Of a stretch of 64,000 nucleotides of DNA, positions 25,697 through 33,906 are shown in pieces. Every line of letters begins with the position of its first letter. Within the stretch, counting starts at the first letter, position 1. The notes under the pieces were generated by a model. That model saw only the letters and a list, made by a program, of their open reading frames with translations. It did not search any database and was not told the origin of the DNA. The position numbers and the translations under genes are program-made. The stretch comes from Brevibacterium sp. (lineage in GTDB: Bacteria > Actinomycetota > Actinomycetes > Actinomycetales > Brevibacteriaceae), in the NCBI RefSeq assembly GCF_022712115.1, contig NZ_JALAHB010000219.1:1-64000 (forward strand). Direction: 5' to 3'.

Positions 25697-25904
25697 GCTG
25701 CTCTCACGTACTCTAACATTTTTACAGTAGCGCCAGCGGGGCCGTGAGTGAGGCGAAATGCCTGGTCAGAAGGGCGAAGACCGTGCTCCGCGGCGTTCTT
25801 CCGTTCCAGCTGTCACGTCTACTCTAAAGAAGTCGTTCGAGTAGGTGTGACAGTGGATGCTCGATCCGAGTGCCGGCGCTGACCGCGGGCCGAGCCGGAG
25901 GCCG
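25697..25904. repeat. 208-bp direct repeat, copy 2
   Basis: Second copy of the 24032-24239 repeat, lying in the 305-base gap between the AlbA_2 gene and cls. Read on the minus strand, its AT-rich left end (TAGAGT box) could be the promoter of the AlbA_2 gene. It continues into block B2 (25875-25920). The remaining bases to 25980 hold the cls promoter. Confidence 0.9.
25758..25844 (+). CDS. Putative 28-residue peptide, repeat copy 2
   Basis: Identical in sequence to the ORF at 24093-24179, with the same ribosome site spacing and in-frame upstream TGA. See that entry for the description. It points toward cls, 136 bases away. Confidence 0.35.
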   Translation: MPGQKGEDRAPRRSSVPAVTSTLKKSFE

Positions 25905-25920
25905 CTGTCTGCCCACTGGG
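25875..25920. repeat. Repeat block B2
   Basis: Matches 23976-24020 (B0) at about 39 of 46 positions. The first ~30 bases are also the diverged right end of repeat copy 2. The order along the DNA is therefore B0, long repeat 1, AlbA_2 gene, long repeat 2 ending in B2. Confidence 0.7.
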
Positions 25921-25968
25921 CCGGAGGCCGGGTCGGGACGCACGCCGAGGCCACACGGATCTCCCACG

Positions 25969-25980
25969 TAGTCTTGGGCT
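25969..25980 (+). promoter_or_regulatory. Leaderless -10 box of cls
   Basis: TAGTCT at 25969-25974 fits TANNNT and lies six bases before GTG 25981, where no Shine-Dalgarno is present. This suggests leaderless transcription. Confidence 0.4.
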
Positions 25981-27531
25981 GTGGACATGAGCGCATTCGA
26001 CGTGACGACCTGGGGTCTGCCGCCCCTCTGGTCGACGATCCTGATCATCCTCGACTACGCGATCAAGATCGTGGCTGTGGGCGTGGTGCCGGAGAACAGG
26101 CGGCCGTCCTCCTCGAGCGCCTGGCTGCTGCTCATCCTCTTCCTCCCCATCGTGGGCATCCCGCTCTTCCTGTTCCTCGGGAGCCCCTACATCACGGGCC
26201 GGCGGAGCCGGATCCAGCAGGAGGCGAACAAGCGCCTGGTACAGGGCACGGCGGGCATCCCGGACTGGCCGGAGGCCATCGACGTGCCTCGCGACCTCGG
26301 CAGCCTCGTCACGCTCAGCCGCAACCTCACCTCCCTGCCCATGGTCACCGGCACGGACCACGGCATCCGCCACGACTACGAGGCGAACATCCGCCGGATG
26401 GCCGAGGCCGTCGATGAGGCGCAGGAGTACGTGGACGTCTGCATCTACATCATGACCGCAGATCCCACGACGGAGGTCTTCCTCTCCGCCCTGGAGCGGG
26501 CCTCGGCGCGGGGCGTCACCGTCCGGGTCCTCTTCGACCACATCGGCTCCCGCAAGTACGCGGGATTCCGCAGCCTCAAGCGGCGGCTGGACGCGGCGGG
26601 GATCCAGTGGAGCCTCATGCTCCCGTTCCTGCCGCTGCAGGGCCGGATGCGGCGTGTGGACCTGCGCAACCACCGCAAGCTCGTCGTCATCGACGGAACC
26701 CGGGCCTTCATGGGCTCCCAGAACATGATCGACTCCGCCTACGGCAAGGCCTCCAACGCGCGGTCCGGTCGCCGCTGGAACGACATCATGGTGGAACTCA
26801 CCGGTCCCATCGTCGCCTCGCTGGAGGCGGTCTTCGCCACCGACTGGTTCTCGGAGACCGGTGAGGACCTCACCATCCGCGCCTACGAGTTCGGCGACCG
26901 CATGGCGGAGCGGGAGAGCGCCATCGGTGAGCGCCTCGTCCAGGGCCGTCACCGCGAGAAGGTGCGCAAGGACTCGGAGGTCAACGCGGTCCAGGTGGTC
27001 CCCTCGGGCCCGGGATTCCGCACCGAACCGAGCCTCCGGCTCTTCGTCTCCCTCGTGTACCTGGCGCGCAAGCGGCTGCGCATCGTCAGTCCCTACTTCG
27101 TGCCGGACGAGTCCATGCTCGCCGCCATCGTCACCGCCGCACACCGTGGAGTGGGCGTGGACCTGTACGTGAGCGAGCAGGCGGATCAGTTCATGGTCGA
27201 CCATGCGCAGAGCTCCTACTACGAGGCGCTGCTGGAGGCCGGCGTGCGCATCTACCTGTACCCGGCGCCCGCCGTGCTGCACACCAAGTGCTTCACGGTC
27301 GACGGGCTGTGCTCGGTGATGGGGTCCTCCAACATGGACATGCGCTCGTTCGGCCTCAACTACGAGGTGAGCCTGCTGGCCTACGGCGGCGACATCACGG
27401 AGCGCCTCCACGAGATCATGGACGAGTACCGGGACATCAGCCGCGAGCTCACCCCGGAGGAATGGGCGCAGCGGTCCTGGGGCCGGCGCTGGCTGGACTC
27501 CGCGATGCGCCTGACATCCGCCCTGCAGTGA
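25981..27531 (+). CDS. cls: Cardiolipin synthase
   Basis: Phospholipase-D-type cardiolipin synthase, 516 residues, that makes cardiolipin at the inner face of the membrane. Two N-terminal hydrophobic segments (about residues 15-35 and 45-65) are followed by two HKD motifs: LRNHRKLVVIDG with H231 and VLHTKCFTVDG with H434. Each is followed by the usual GS(Q/S)NM(I/D) asparagine. The length is standard for bacterial Cls. The GTG start has no ribosome site and is probably leaderless. It stands between the repeat-bounded cassette and the MaoC gene with no evident metabolic partner. Confidence 0.93.
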   Translation: MDMSAFDVTTWGLPPLWSTILIILDYAIKIVAVGVVPENRRPSSSSAWLLLILFLPIVGIPLFLFLGSPYITGRRSRIQQEANKRLVQGTAGIPDWPEAIDVPRDLGSLVTLSRNLTSLPMVTGTDHGIRHDYEANIRRMAEAVDEAQEYVDVCIYIMTADPTTEVFLSALERASARGVTVRVLFDHIGSRKYAGFRSLKRRLDAAGIQWSLMLPFLPLQGRMRRVDLRNHRKLVVIDGTRAFMGSQNMIDSAYGKASNARSGRRWNDIMVELTGPIVASLEAVFATDWFSETGEDLTIRAYEFGDRMAERESAIGERLVQGRHREKVRKDSEVNAVQVVPSGPGFRTEPSLRLFVSLVYLARKRLRIVSPYFVPDESMLAAIVTAAHRGVGVDLYVSEQADQFMVDHAQSSYYEALLEAGVRIYLYPAPAVLHTKCFTVDGLCSVMGSSNMDMRSFGLNYEVSLLAYGGDITERLHEIMDEYRDISRELTPEEWAQRSWGRRWLDSAMRLTSALQ

Positions 27532-27661
27532 GGGCTCACCCGGCTGGTGCGCGCATGCCTCTCGCAGGCGCCGCCCTGCCGCCGGCGCCCGAGGCGCTAG
27601 CCTGGGAGCCGACCGGCCGTGGCAGAGGTCACGGGATCCCGTATCGAGAAGGAGCTCGCAG

Positions 27662-28243
27662 GTGAGCGACGAGAAGTCAGGGCAGACAGCACCGGAGGCG
27701 GCTGCAGGGCAGCAGGCGGCAGCGGGGCAGGGGCCGGCCTCGGGCCAGGCGGACCCCGCGGCCGAGGCCCCGGTCATCGACCAGCGCGGCCTCTGGTTCG
27801 AGGAGTTCCAGGTGGGGGCCGTCTACCGGCACGCTCCCGGCCGGACCATGACCGAGGCCGACAACACGTGGTTCACCGCCATCTCGATGAATGCGCAGGC
27901 GCTGCACCTGGACGCGCACTTCGCCTCCACGGAGCCCTTCGGCCAGCGGCTGGTGAACTCCATGTTCACGCTGGCCACGCTGGTGGGCCTCTCCGTCCAG
28001 CAGCTCACGCAGGGCACCATCGTGGGCAATCTGGGCTTCTCCGAGGTCTCCTTCCCCAAGCCCATGTTCCACGGGGACACGCTCTACGCGGAGACGAAGA
28101 TCCTCGACAAGCGCCTCTCGCGCTCCCGTCCGGGCGAGGGGATCATCAGCCTCGAGCACATCGGCCGCAACCAGCACGGCGACATCGTCGCCAAGGCCGT
28201 TCGCAAGACCATGGTGTTCACGCAGGATCACGCCAAGGGCTGA
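27662..28243 (+). CDS. MaoC family acyl-CoA hydratase
   Basis: Hot-dog-fold MaoC-type (R)-specific enoyl-CoA hydratase/dehydratase, 193 residues including a ~38-residue Ala/Gln/Gly N-terminal tail. The core begins LWFEEFQVGAVYRHAPGRTMTEADN and contains the hydratase-type pattern ALHLDAHFA. It resembles mycobacterial Rv2499c, which sits between citE (Rv2498c) and fadE19 in the leucine cluster. It could hydrate 3-methylglutaconyl-CoA or itaconyl/mesaconyl-type CoA esters. The start is GTG 27662 with GAAGGAG upstream. Here it stands alone, ending in a 30-bp hairpin shared with the convergent yjiH-type gene. Confidence 0.85.
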   Translation: MSDEKSGQTAPEAAAGQQAAAGQGPASGQADPAAEAPVIDQRGLWFEEFQVGAVYRHAPGRTMTEADNTWFTAISMNAQALHLDAHFASTEPFGQRLVNSMFTLATLVGLSVQQLTQGTIVGNLGFSEVSFPKPMFHGDTLYAETKILDKRLSRSRPGEGIISLEHIGRNQHGDIVAKAVRKTMVFTQDHAKG

Positions 28244-28253
28244 GGGCGCAGCG

Positions 28254-28319
28254 GAGGGCCCGGGAAGTTGCTTTGCCACCCACCTGTATGTGGGTGGCAA
28301 AGCAACTTCCCGGGCCCTC
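28254..28319. terminator. 30-bp perfect hairpin between convergent genes
   Basis: A perfect 30-bp inverted repeat (28254-28283 and 28290-28319) with a 6-base loop CTGTAT lies between the maoC-type gene and the convergent YjiH-type gene. It should terminate transcription from both sides. Its core (CCGGGAAGT ... CCCAC-loop-GTGGG) recurs at 36502-36555. Confidence 0.85.
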
Positions 28320-28346
28320 GCGTGTAGCTGTGCAGCTCCGCCGCGC

Positions 28347-29747
28347 TCAGTAGAACAGATGCGCCGCCGCGACGATGATCGGCAGGGTCAGCAGCGTGCG
28401 GATGAGGAAGATCAGCACCAGGTGGTGGAACTTCACCGGGATCTTCGACGCGAGCAGCAGTCCGCCCACCTCGGACATGAAGATCAGCTGCGTGATGGAG
28501 AGGGCGCCGATGATGAACCGCGTCATCTCCGAGGCGATGTTCGCTCCGATGACGGTGGGCAGCAGCATGTCCGCGAAGCCCACGAGGACGGTCTCCGAGG
28601 CGGCCTTCGCCTCCGGCACCTGCATGAGCTCGAGGAGCGGCACGAAGGGCGTGCCCAGCCAGGCGAACAGCGGCGTGTGCTCCGCGATGAGCACGGCGAC
28701 GGTGCCCACGGCCATGATGACGGGGACGATCCCCACCCACATCTCGAGGACGTTGGAGGCTCCGCGGCGCAGCAGGAAGCCGGTGCGCATCTCCGAGGCC
28801 TTCGTCAGCGCGCTCGCCCAGGCACGGCGCAGCGCGGAGCCGTCTCCATCTCCACCCGCAGTCCCGGGACCGGCCGGAGCGGCCTGTGCCTCGCGCGGCC
28901 GGGTCCCGTCGATGTACTCGTCCGGGATCAGGGACAGCGGCGGGATGCGCGGCATGACGACGGCGGCGATGAGGCCGGCCACCACGATGGTCCCGTAGAA
29001 CGGCAGGGTCATGTGCTGCAGTCCCAGGAGCCCGATGATCACCACGGTGAACGTGAGGGAGACGACGTTGAAGGTGGTGCCCAGCACCGCTGACTCGCGC
29101 TTGGTGTAGAAGCCCTTCTCGTACTGCTGGTTCGTCATGAGGACGCCGATCGTCGCATCGCCGAACCAGGAGGCGAGCGCATCCACGGAGGAGCGGCCGG
29201 GCACCGTGAAGACCGGGCGCATGACCCTGTTCATGAGCGCACCGGCGAACTCCAGCAGACCGAAGTCCAGCAGCAGCGGCAGCAGGAAGCCCGCGAACAG
29301 GAACACCGTGAACATGAGGACGCAGAGGTCGAGGATGAGGAGTCCGGTGTCCTCACCCCACAGCCCCTCCGGTCCCAGCTGCAGCAGTGTGGCCAGGCCG
29401 AGGAGGAATCCCACCACGCGCACGGCGCACCACACCGGGGTCACGGCGAACAGGAGCTTGGGCACGCCGGTGCGCATCCAGGCCGGGCGCACCAGCAGTG
29501 CGAGCAGGGAGCCCGCTGCGGAGATCCCCATGAGCAGGACGACGAGGGGATGGATGACGGAGGCGAGAGCTGCCTCGAGGGCCGAGGCCAGGAACGCCAC
29601 CGGGATGGTCGCGCCCCCCTCGCCGTCGGGCACCGGCATCACGAAGATGACGAGCCCCAGCAGGGAGGGGACGAGGAAACGCAGAGCGGCGGCTGCCCCG
29701 TGGGGAGCAGCCGCCCGCTTCCGGGTGAGGCCGGTGGAGTCAGTCAA
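28347..29747 (-). CDS. YjiH family membrane protein (nucleoside-recognition/Gate domain)
   Basis: Integral membrane protein of about 466 residues with roughly ten hydrophobic segments, of the YjiH family; its transport or recognition role is unknown. Recognisable blocks are FGDATIGVLMTNQQYEKGFYTKRESAVLGT and ASETVLVGFADMLLPTVIGA. The start is uncertain: TTG 29747 is the only plausible initiation codon between the lutC stop and the first membrane segment, with weak GGTGTGAG upstream. It follows lutC by seven bases on the same strand, so it is the fourth gene of the lut operon and could carry the operon's substrate. A low-complexity Ala/Gly insert lies mid-protein. Confidence 0.82.
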   Translation of the reverse strand: MTDSTGLTRKRAAAPHGAAAALRFLVPSLLGLVIFVMPVPDGEGGATIPVAFLASALEAALASVIHPLVVLLMGISAAGSLLALLVRPAWMRTGVPKLLFAVTPVWCAVRVVGFLLGLATLLQLGPEGLWGEDTGLLILDLCVLMFTVFLFAGFLLPLLLDFGLLEFAGALMNRVMRPVFTVPGRSSVDALASWFGDATIGVLMTNQQYEKGFYTKRESAVLGTTFNVVSLTFTVVIIGLLGLQHMTLPFYGTIVVAGLIAAVVMPRIPPLSLIPDEYIDGTRPREAQAAPAGPGTAGGDGDGSALRRAWASALTKASEMRTGFLLRRGASNVLEMWVGIVPVIMAVGTVAVLIAEHTPLFAWLGTPFVPLLELMQVPEAKAASETVLVGFADMLLPTVIGANIASEMTRFIIGALSITQLIFMSEVGGLLLASKIPVKFHHLVLIFLIRTLLTLPIIVAAAHLFY

Positions 29748-29754
29748 TGGGTTC

Positions 29755-30465
29755 TCACACCCCGCGGACGATGACGACATCGAGCGTGCGGGGGCCGTGC
29801 ACGCCTTCGACGCGCTCGAGCTCGATGTCACTGGTGGCTGACGGCCCGGAGATCATGGTGATCGTGCGGGTGGAGTCGATGCGGGCCACCGCCTCCGGGA
29901 TGATCTCCACGATGGAGGACTCCGGCACCAGGCACACGTGGTGGTCCGGGACCAGGGAGATGGCGCGGCGGCCGCAGTCGGACGCTCCGTCGAGGAAGAT
30001 GGTACCCGTCTGTGCGCAGGACACGCGCGAGGAGGTGACCACGGCACTCGTCCGGTCCAGTTCGTCGACGCTGAGCACGGTGTCCGCGTCCTCCCGCGTC
30101 ACCGCCACAGAATCGTCGAGCTCTGCGAGCACGGGCCGCTCCAGTCCCGCGAGCACGCCGCTCTCCAGCGCCGGCGGCACCACGACGGAGCGTGCGTGTG
30201 CGAGCTTCTCCGCCACGACGCCCGGCACCTCCGCGGGCTGCGCCTCGACCACGCCGGCCCTGTAGTCGACGAGCCGGTCGACCAGCTGGGCGATGACGGC
30301 CTCGTGGTCGAGCGAGCCGGTGCGCAGGTAGTCCCGCGGCACCTCGGCGCTCAGGTCCACGGGCTTCCCCGTGGACGGCACGATGCCCGGGCGGGTGGTC
30401 ACCCCGTCCTCACGGCCCAGCGCCTCGTGCAGGCGGGTCATGATCTCTTCTCGTGCACTCGCCAT
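29755..30465 (-). CDS. lutC: Lactate utilization protein C
   Basis: LUD-domain protein of 236 residues, the third component of the LutABC L-lactate oxidation complex. The N-terminal MASAREEIMTRLHEALG and the LUD core SAVVTSSRVSCAQTGTIFLDG and LVPDHHVCLVPES are typical. Start ATG 30465 overlaps the lutB stop (ATGA). The order lutA-lutB-lutC is conserved across Bacillus and actinobacteria. It is involved in growth on L-lactate by a flavin- and heme-free route; the exact role of LutC within the complex is not settled. Confidence 0.93.
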   Translation of the reverse strand: MASAREEIMTRLHEALGREDGVTTRPGIVPSTGKPVDLSAEVPRDYLRTGSLDHEAVIAQLVDRLVDYRAGVVEAQPAEVPGVVAEKLAHARSVVVPPALESGVLAGLERPVLAELDDSVAVTREDADTVLSVDELDRTSAVVTSSRVSCAQTGTIFLDGASDCGRRAISLVPDHHVCLVPESSIVEIIPEAVARIDSTRTITMISGPSATSDIELERVEGVHGPRTLDVVIVRGV

Positions 30466-32093
30466 CAGCGGTCACCTTCCTTCGCAGCCGTATCGCGGTC
30501 GTGCCCCGCGCCCGAGGCCGTTCCCCGGTTCTTCCGCCACCAGGTGCGGAACGACTGGTCCGGCAGGCGCGGCACGTCGCGGCTGGAGGTCCACGTGCCC
30601 ACCACGCCGGGCATGCGCCGGATCCTGCCGGAGCGGGCGCCGAGCAGGGAGGCCAGCGGCAGCGCACGCTCCGCGAGCGCGATGCGGCGGCCGTCGGCCA
30701 TCGCCCAGGAGGCCGCCTTCAGGCCCGCGTTCAGCTGACCCGCGGGGCCGGCGAGATCCTTGGCCCGCTGCACGGGGCCGGCCTCGGCGGCGGCCTGCTC
30801 CTTCGCCTCGTGGTCCTCCCCGCGCAGGTGCACGAGGATCGAGGGGATGTCGATCTTCACGGGGCAGGCGGAATAGCAGGCCCCGCACAGGCTGGAGGCG
30901 TACGGCAGCGAGTCGTTCTCCTCCGCCTGCACGCCGGTGAGCAGCGGCGAGAGGATCGCCCCGATGGGGCCGGGGTAGGTGGAGCCGTACGCGTGCCCGC
31001 CCGTGCGTTCGTAGACGGGGCACACGTTCATGCAGGCGGAGCAGCGGATGCAGTGCAGTGCGGACCGGCCGTACTCGTCCGCCAGCGCACGGGAGCGGCC
31101 GTTGTCCAGCAGCACCACGTGGACGTTCTGGGGGCCGTCGCCGGGGGTGACGCCGGTCCAGAAGCTCGTGTACGGGTTCATGCGCTCACCGGTGGAGGAG
31201 CGGGGGAGGAGCTGCAGGAACACCTCGAGGTCCTCCGGGGCGGGCAGCAGCTTCTCGATGCCCATGACGGTGATGAGCGTCTCCGGCAGCGTGAGGCACA
31301 TGCGGCCGTTGCCCTCGGACTCCACCACGCCCAGCGTGCCGTTCGAGGCGATGCCGAAGTTCGCGCCGGAGATCGCCACCTTGGTGGTGAGGAACTTGTG
31401 GCGCAGGTGCGTGCGGGCGGCCTCGGCGAGCTTGGCCGGCTCATCCGTGAGGGCGGGGTCCACCTCCGGCATCTCGGCGAGGAAGATGTCGCGGATCTCC
31501 GTGCGGTTCTTGTGGATTGCGGGCACCAGGATGTGGCTGGGCTTGTCGTGGCCCAGCTGGACGATGAGTTCCGCGAGGTCCGTCTCGAAGGCGTCGATGC
31601 CGCGGGGCTCCAGGTACTCGTTGAGGCCGATCTCCTGTGTGGCCATCGACTTGACCTTCACGACCTCGCGCCGGCCGTTGTCCAGGATGGGGGCGTTGGC
31701 CTCGATGAGACCCTCCACGATGTTGTTGGCCTCCGCCGCGTCACGCGCCCAGTGGACGTGCCCGCCGGCGGCCTCGAACGCCTCCGCGAACTGGTCCAGC
31801 AGCTCCGGCAGGTGCGCCATGACGGTCTGCTTCACGGCGGAGCCCGCGCTGCGCAGCTCCTCCCAGTCCGGCAGCTCGCCCACCACGTTGGCGCGCTTGG
31901 TGCGGATGGTGGAGGTGGCGTGGCCCAGATTGCGGCGGAGCTGGTCGTTGCCGAGCTCCCGCTCCGCGTAGTCCGGGAAGTCCTCGAACTCGAAGACGTT
32001 GCCCTGGGCCCCGGGGATCGAGGCGGGCACGCGTGCGTGGTCGATGTGGCGGCTGGGCGTGCCCAGCGCCGGCATGCCGAGGAACGTGGTCAT
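30465..32093 (-). CDS. lutB: Lactate utilization iron-sulfur protein B
   Basis: Iron-sulfur subunit of the LutABC complex, 542 residues. An N-terminal LUD domain (GANFGIASNGTLGVVESEGN) is followed by two ferredoxin-type clusters, CIRCSACMNVCPVY and CGACYSACPVKIDIP, each able to ligate a 4Fe-4S centre, then a C-terminal DUF3390-like tail. The start is ATG 32093, inside the overlap with the lutA stop. Coupled overlaps on both sides show tight stoichiometric expression. The C-terminal ~70 residues are less conserved. It probably passes electrons from lactate to LutA or the respiratory chain. Confidence 0.94.
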   Translation of the reverse strand: MTTFLGMPALGTPSRHIDHARVPASIPGAQGNVFEFEDFPDYAERELGNDQLRRNLGHATSTIRTKRANVVGELPDWEELRSAGSAVKQTVMAHLPELLDQFAEAFEAAGGHVHWARDAAEANNIVEGLIEANAPILDNGRREVVKVKSMATQEIGLNEYLEPRGIDAFETDLAELIVQLGHDKPSHILVPAIHKNRTEIRDIFLAEMPEVDPALTDEPAKLAEAARTHLRHKFLTTKVAISGANFGIASNGTLGVVESEGNGRMCLTLPETLITVMGIEKLLPAPEDLEVFLQLLPRSSTGERMNPYTSFWTGVTPGDGPQNVHVVLLDNGRSRALADEYGRSALHCIRCSACMNVCPVYERTGGHAYGSTYPGPIGAILSPLLTGVQAEENDSLPYASSLCGACYSACPVKIDIPSILVHLRGEDHEAKEQAAAEAGPVQRAKDLAGPAGQLNAGLKAASWAMADGRRIALAERALPLASLLGARSGRIRRMPGVVGTWTSSRDVPRLPDQSFRTWWRKNRGTASGAGHDRDTAAKEGDR

Positions 32094-32914
32094 CGCAGGC
32101 TCCCTCCGGAGAGAACGGGTTCGGACCGGGGCGGCAGCAGCGGTCTCTCCCGGGTGGATGCGAGGATGCGGGCGAGGTGGACGGTGCCCACGTCCCCTCC
32201 GCGCGGGTTCTTGGCACCGGTCCGGGAGAGGCCGCCGCCGATGTGCATGAGGCAGCTCGCGTCCCCGCCGGAGCACAGGCTCGCACCGGTGCTCACGATG
32301 TGGGCGGCCTTGTCCTCCAGCATGGCGGACGAGACCTGGTGGTTCTTCATGGAGAACGTGCCGCCGAACCCGCAGCACTGGTCCGCCTGCGGGAGCTCGC
32401 GGAGGTCGATGCCCTCGACGGTGCTCAGCAGACTCCGCTGCCGGTCGCCGAGGCCCAGCAGGCGCATGCCGTGACAGGACGGGTGGTACGTGACGGGGTG
32501 GGGGAAGTAGGAGCCCAGCTGTGCGGCCGCGTCCGTCACCCCGAGGACGTCCGTGAGGAGCTGGGAGAGCTCGTAGGTGCGGCCGGCGATGTCCTCGGCG
32601 CGGGAGGCGAGGTCCTCGTCACCGGCGCGGCGGGCGATCATCGGCTGCTGGTGCCCCAGCGAGGCGACGCAGGAGCCGGAGGGGGCGACGGCCACGTCCC
32701 AGCCGGGCTCCTCCTCGAAGGCCCGCACATGGCCGGCCACCACGGGGTAGGCGCCGGAGAAGTCGCCGGAGTTGATGTGCATCTGGCCGCAGCACGCCTG
32801 TCGCTCCGGGAAGACCACCTCGTGTCCCAGTCTCTCCAGCACGGTGACGGTGTCCTTGGCGACTTCCGGGTACATCGCATCCACGATGCAGGTGGCGAAC
32901 AGTGCGATCCGCAT
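32090..32914 (-). CDS. lutA: Lactate utilization protein A (CCG-domain)
   Basis: Fe-S oxidoreductase of 274 residues with two CCG domains (ERQACCGQMH and ADQCCGFGGTFSM), each with an upstream Cys, as in heterodisulfide-reductase subunit B-like proteins. It is the first gene of the lutABC operon. The start ATG 32914 has a GAAGGAGGA ribosome site. It is divergent from the citE-type gene across 164 bases, which must hold the lut promoter and any LutR-type operator; no clear GntR/FadR palindrome was found there. The C-terminal ~25 residues are a variable tail. Confidence 0.94.
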   Translation of the reverse strand: MRIALFATCIVDAMYPEVAKDTVTVLERLGHEVVFPERQACCGQMHINSGDFSGAYPVVAGHVRAFEEEPGWDVAVAPSGSCVASLGHQQPMIARRAGDEDLASRAEDIAGRTYELSQLLTDVLGVTDAAAQLGSYFPHPVTYHPSCHGMRLLGLGDRQRSLLSTVEGIDLRELPQADQCCGFGGTFSMKNHQVSSAMLEDKAAHIVSTGASLCSGGDASCLMHIGGGLSRTGAKNPRGGDVGTVHLARILASTRERPLLPPRSEPVLSGGSLR

Positions 32915-33078
32915 GGGCGTCCTCCTTCTTCGGACCGCCTGCAGATCGGCGGCCGCCGCGATGCTCTCACTGTAGTCGTGCCCACGGACGCCGCTCAGAT
33001 AAGGCGAACCTCGCCGAGGCGGGGAAGAGGGCGCGGCTCTAGGATTGTGAGGGATCTCAACTGCAGAAAGGCTGTCTC

Positions 33079-33906
33079 ATGACCTCGACCTTCTCCCTCC
33101 GTCCGGCATGGCTGTTCGTCCCCGGCGACCGCCCGGACCGCTTCGCCAAGGCCGCGGACCGCTCCGACATCGTGATCCTGGACCTCGAGGACGCGGTGGC
33201 CGAGGGCGACAAGGACGCCGCGCGGAAGGCCGTCGCCGAGGCCGCCGGCACCCTGGACCCGGCCCGCACGGTGGTGCGGGTGAATGGGGCGGACACCCCG
33301 CACTTCGCGGCCGACCTCGAGCTCCTCGCCTCCCTGCCCTTCACGATGGTGATGCTGCCCAAGGCGGAGAGCGCGCAGAGTGCGGCGCCGCTGGCGGACT
33401 ACGGCGTCATCGCCCTCATCGAGACGCCTGCGGGCGCGGTGAATGCCGCGGAGATCGCCTCCGTCCCCAACGTCCGCGGCCTCATGTGGGGCTCCGAGGA
33501 CCTCATCGCCTCCCTGGGCGGCGGCTCCTCCCGCAAGGCCGACGGCACGTACCGGGAGGTCGCCCGGCACGTCCGCTCCACGACCCTGCTCGCGGCGAAG
33601 ACGCACGGCAAGTGGGCGCTGGACTCCATCTGGGCCGCGATCGACGATCTCGACGGCCTCCTGGCCGAGGCGACGGACGCCGTGGAGAGCGGGTTCGACG
33701 GCAAGGTCTCCATCCACCCCAAGCACGTTCCGGTGGTGCGGCAGGCCTACGCGCCCACGCAGGAGCAGGCGGCGTGGGCCGCCGGAGTGCTCGCCGCGGC
33801 GGAGGGGGCCAAGGGCGCCTTCAGCTACGAGGGCTCCATGATCGACGCGCCGCTGCTGGCGCACGCGCGCAACATCCAGGCGCGGGCCGCTGCGGCTCAG
33901 GGGTGA
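33079..33906 (+). CDS. citE: HpcH/HpaI-type CoA-ester lyase (CitE-like)
   Basis: CitE-like lyase of 275 residues, a Mg2+-dependent TIM-barrel enzyme that cleaves beta-hydroxyacyl-CoA esters. Motifs are RPAWLFVPGDRPDRFAKA, VILDLEDAVAEGDK (metal-binding Glu/Asp), VMLPKAES, LIETPAGAVNAAEIA and MWGSEDLIASLGG. It looks very like mycobacterial Rv2498c, described as a bifunctional lyase in leucine breakdown ((R)-HMG-CoA) and itaconate/citramalyl-CoA use. The start ATG 33079 has AGAAAGG upstream; TAGGAT at 33040-33045 is a good -10. It overlaps the deformylase gene (GTGA). It does not belong to a citrate lyase complex, since no citD/citF is present. Confidence 0.88.
   Translation: MTSTFSLRPAWLFVPGDRPDRFAKAADRSDIVILDLEDAVAEGDKDAARKAVAEAAGTLDPARTVVRVNGADTPHFAADLELLASLPFTMVMLPKAESAQSAAPLADYGVIALIETPAGAVNAAEIASVPNVRGLMWGSEDLIASLGGGSSRKADGTYREVARHVRSTTLLAAKTHGKWALDSIWAAIDDLDGLLAEATDAVESGFDGKVSIHPKHVPVVRQAYAPTQEQAAWAAGVLAAAEGAKGAFSYEGSMIDAPLLAHARNIQARAAAAQG

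Noticed and set aside
30453..32474. 673-codon plus-strand frame across lutB
   Set aside because: Antisense shadow of lutB, whose ferredoxin motifs and coupled overlaps make the minus-strand reading certain.
33009..33019. CCTCGCCGAGG palindrome in the lutA-citE intergenic region as a LutR operator
   Set aside because: It is short and GC-only, of a kind expected often by chance here, and does not resemble known FadR-class operators.
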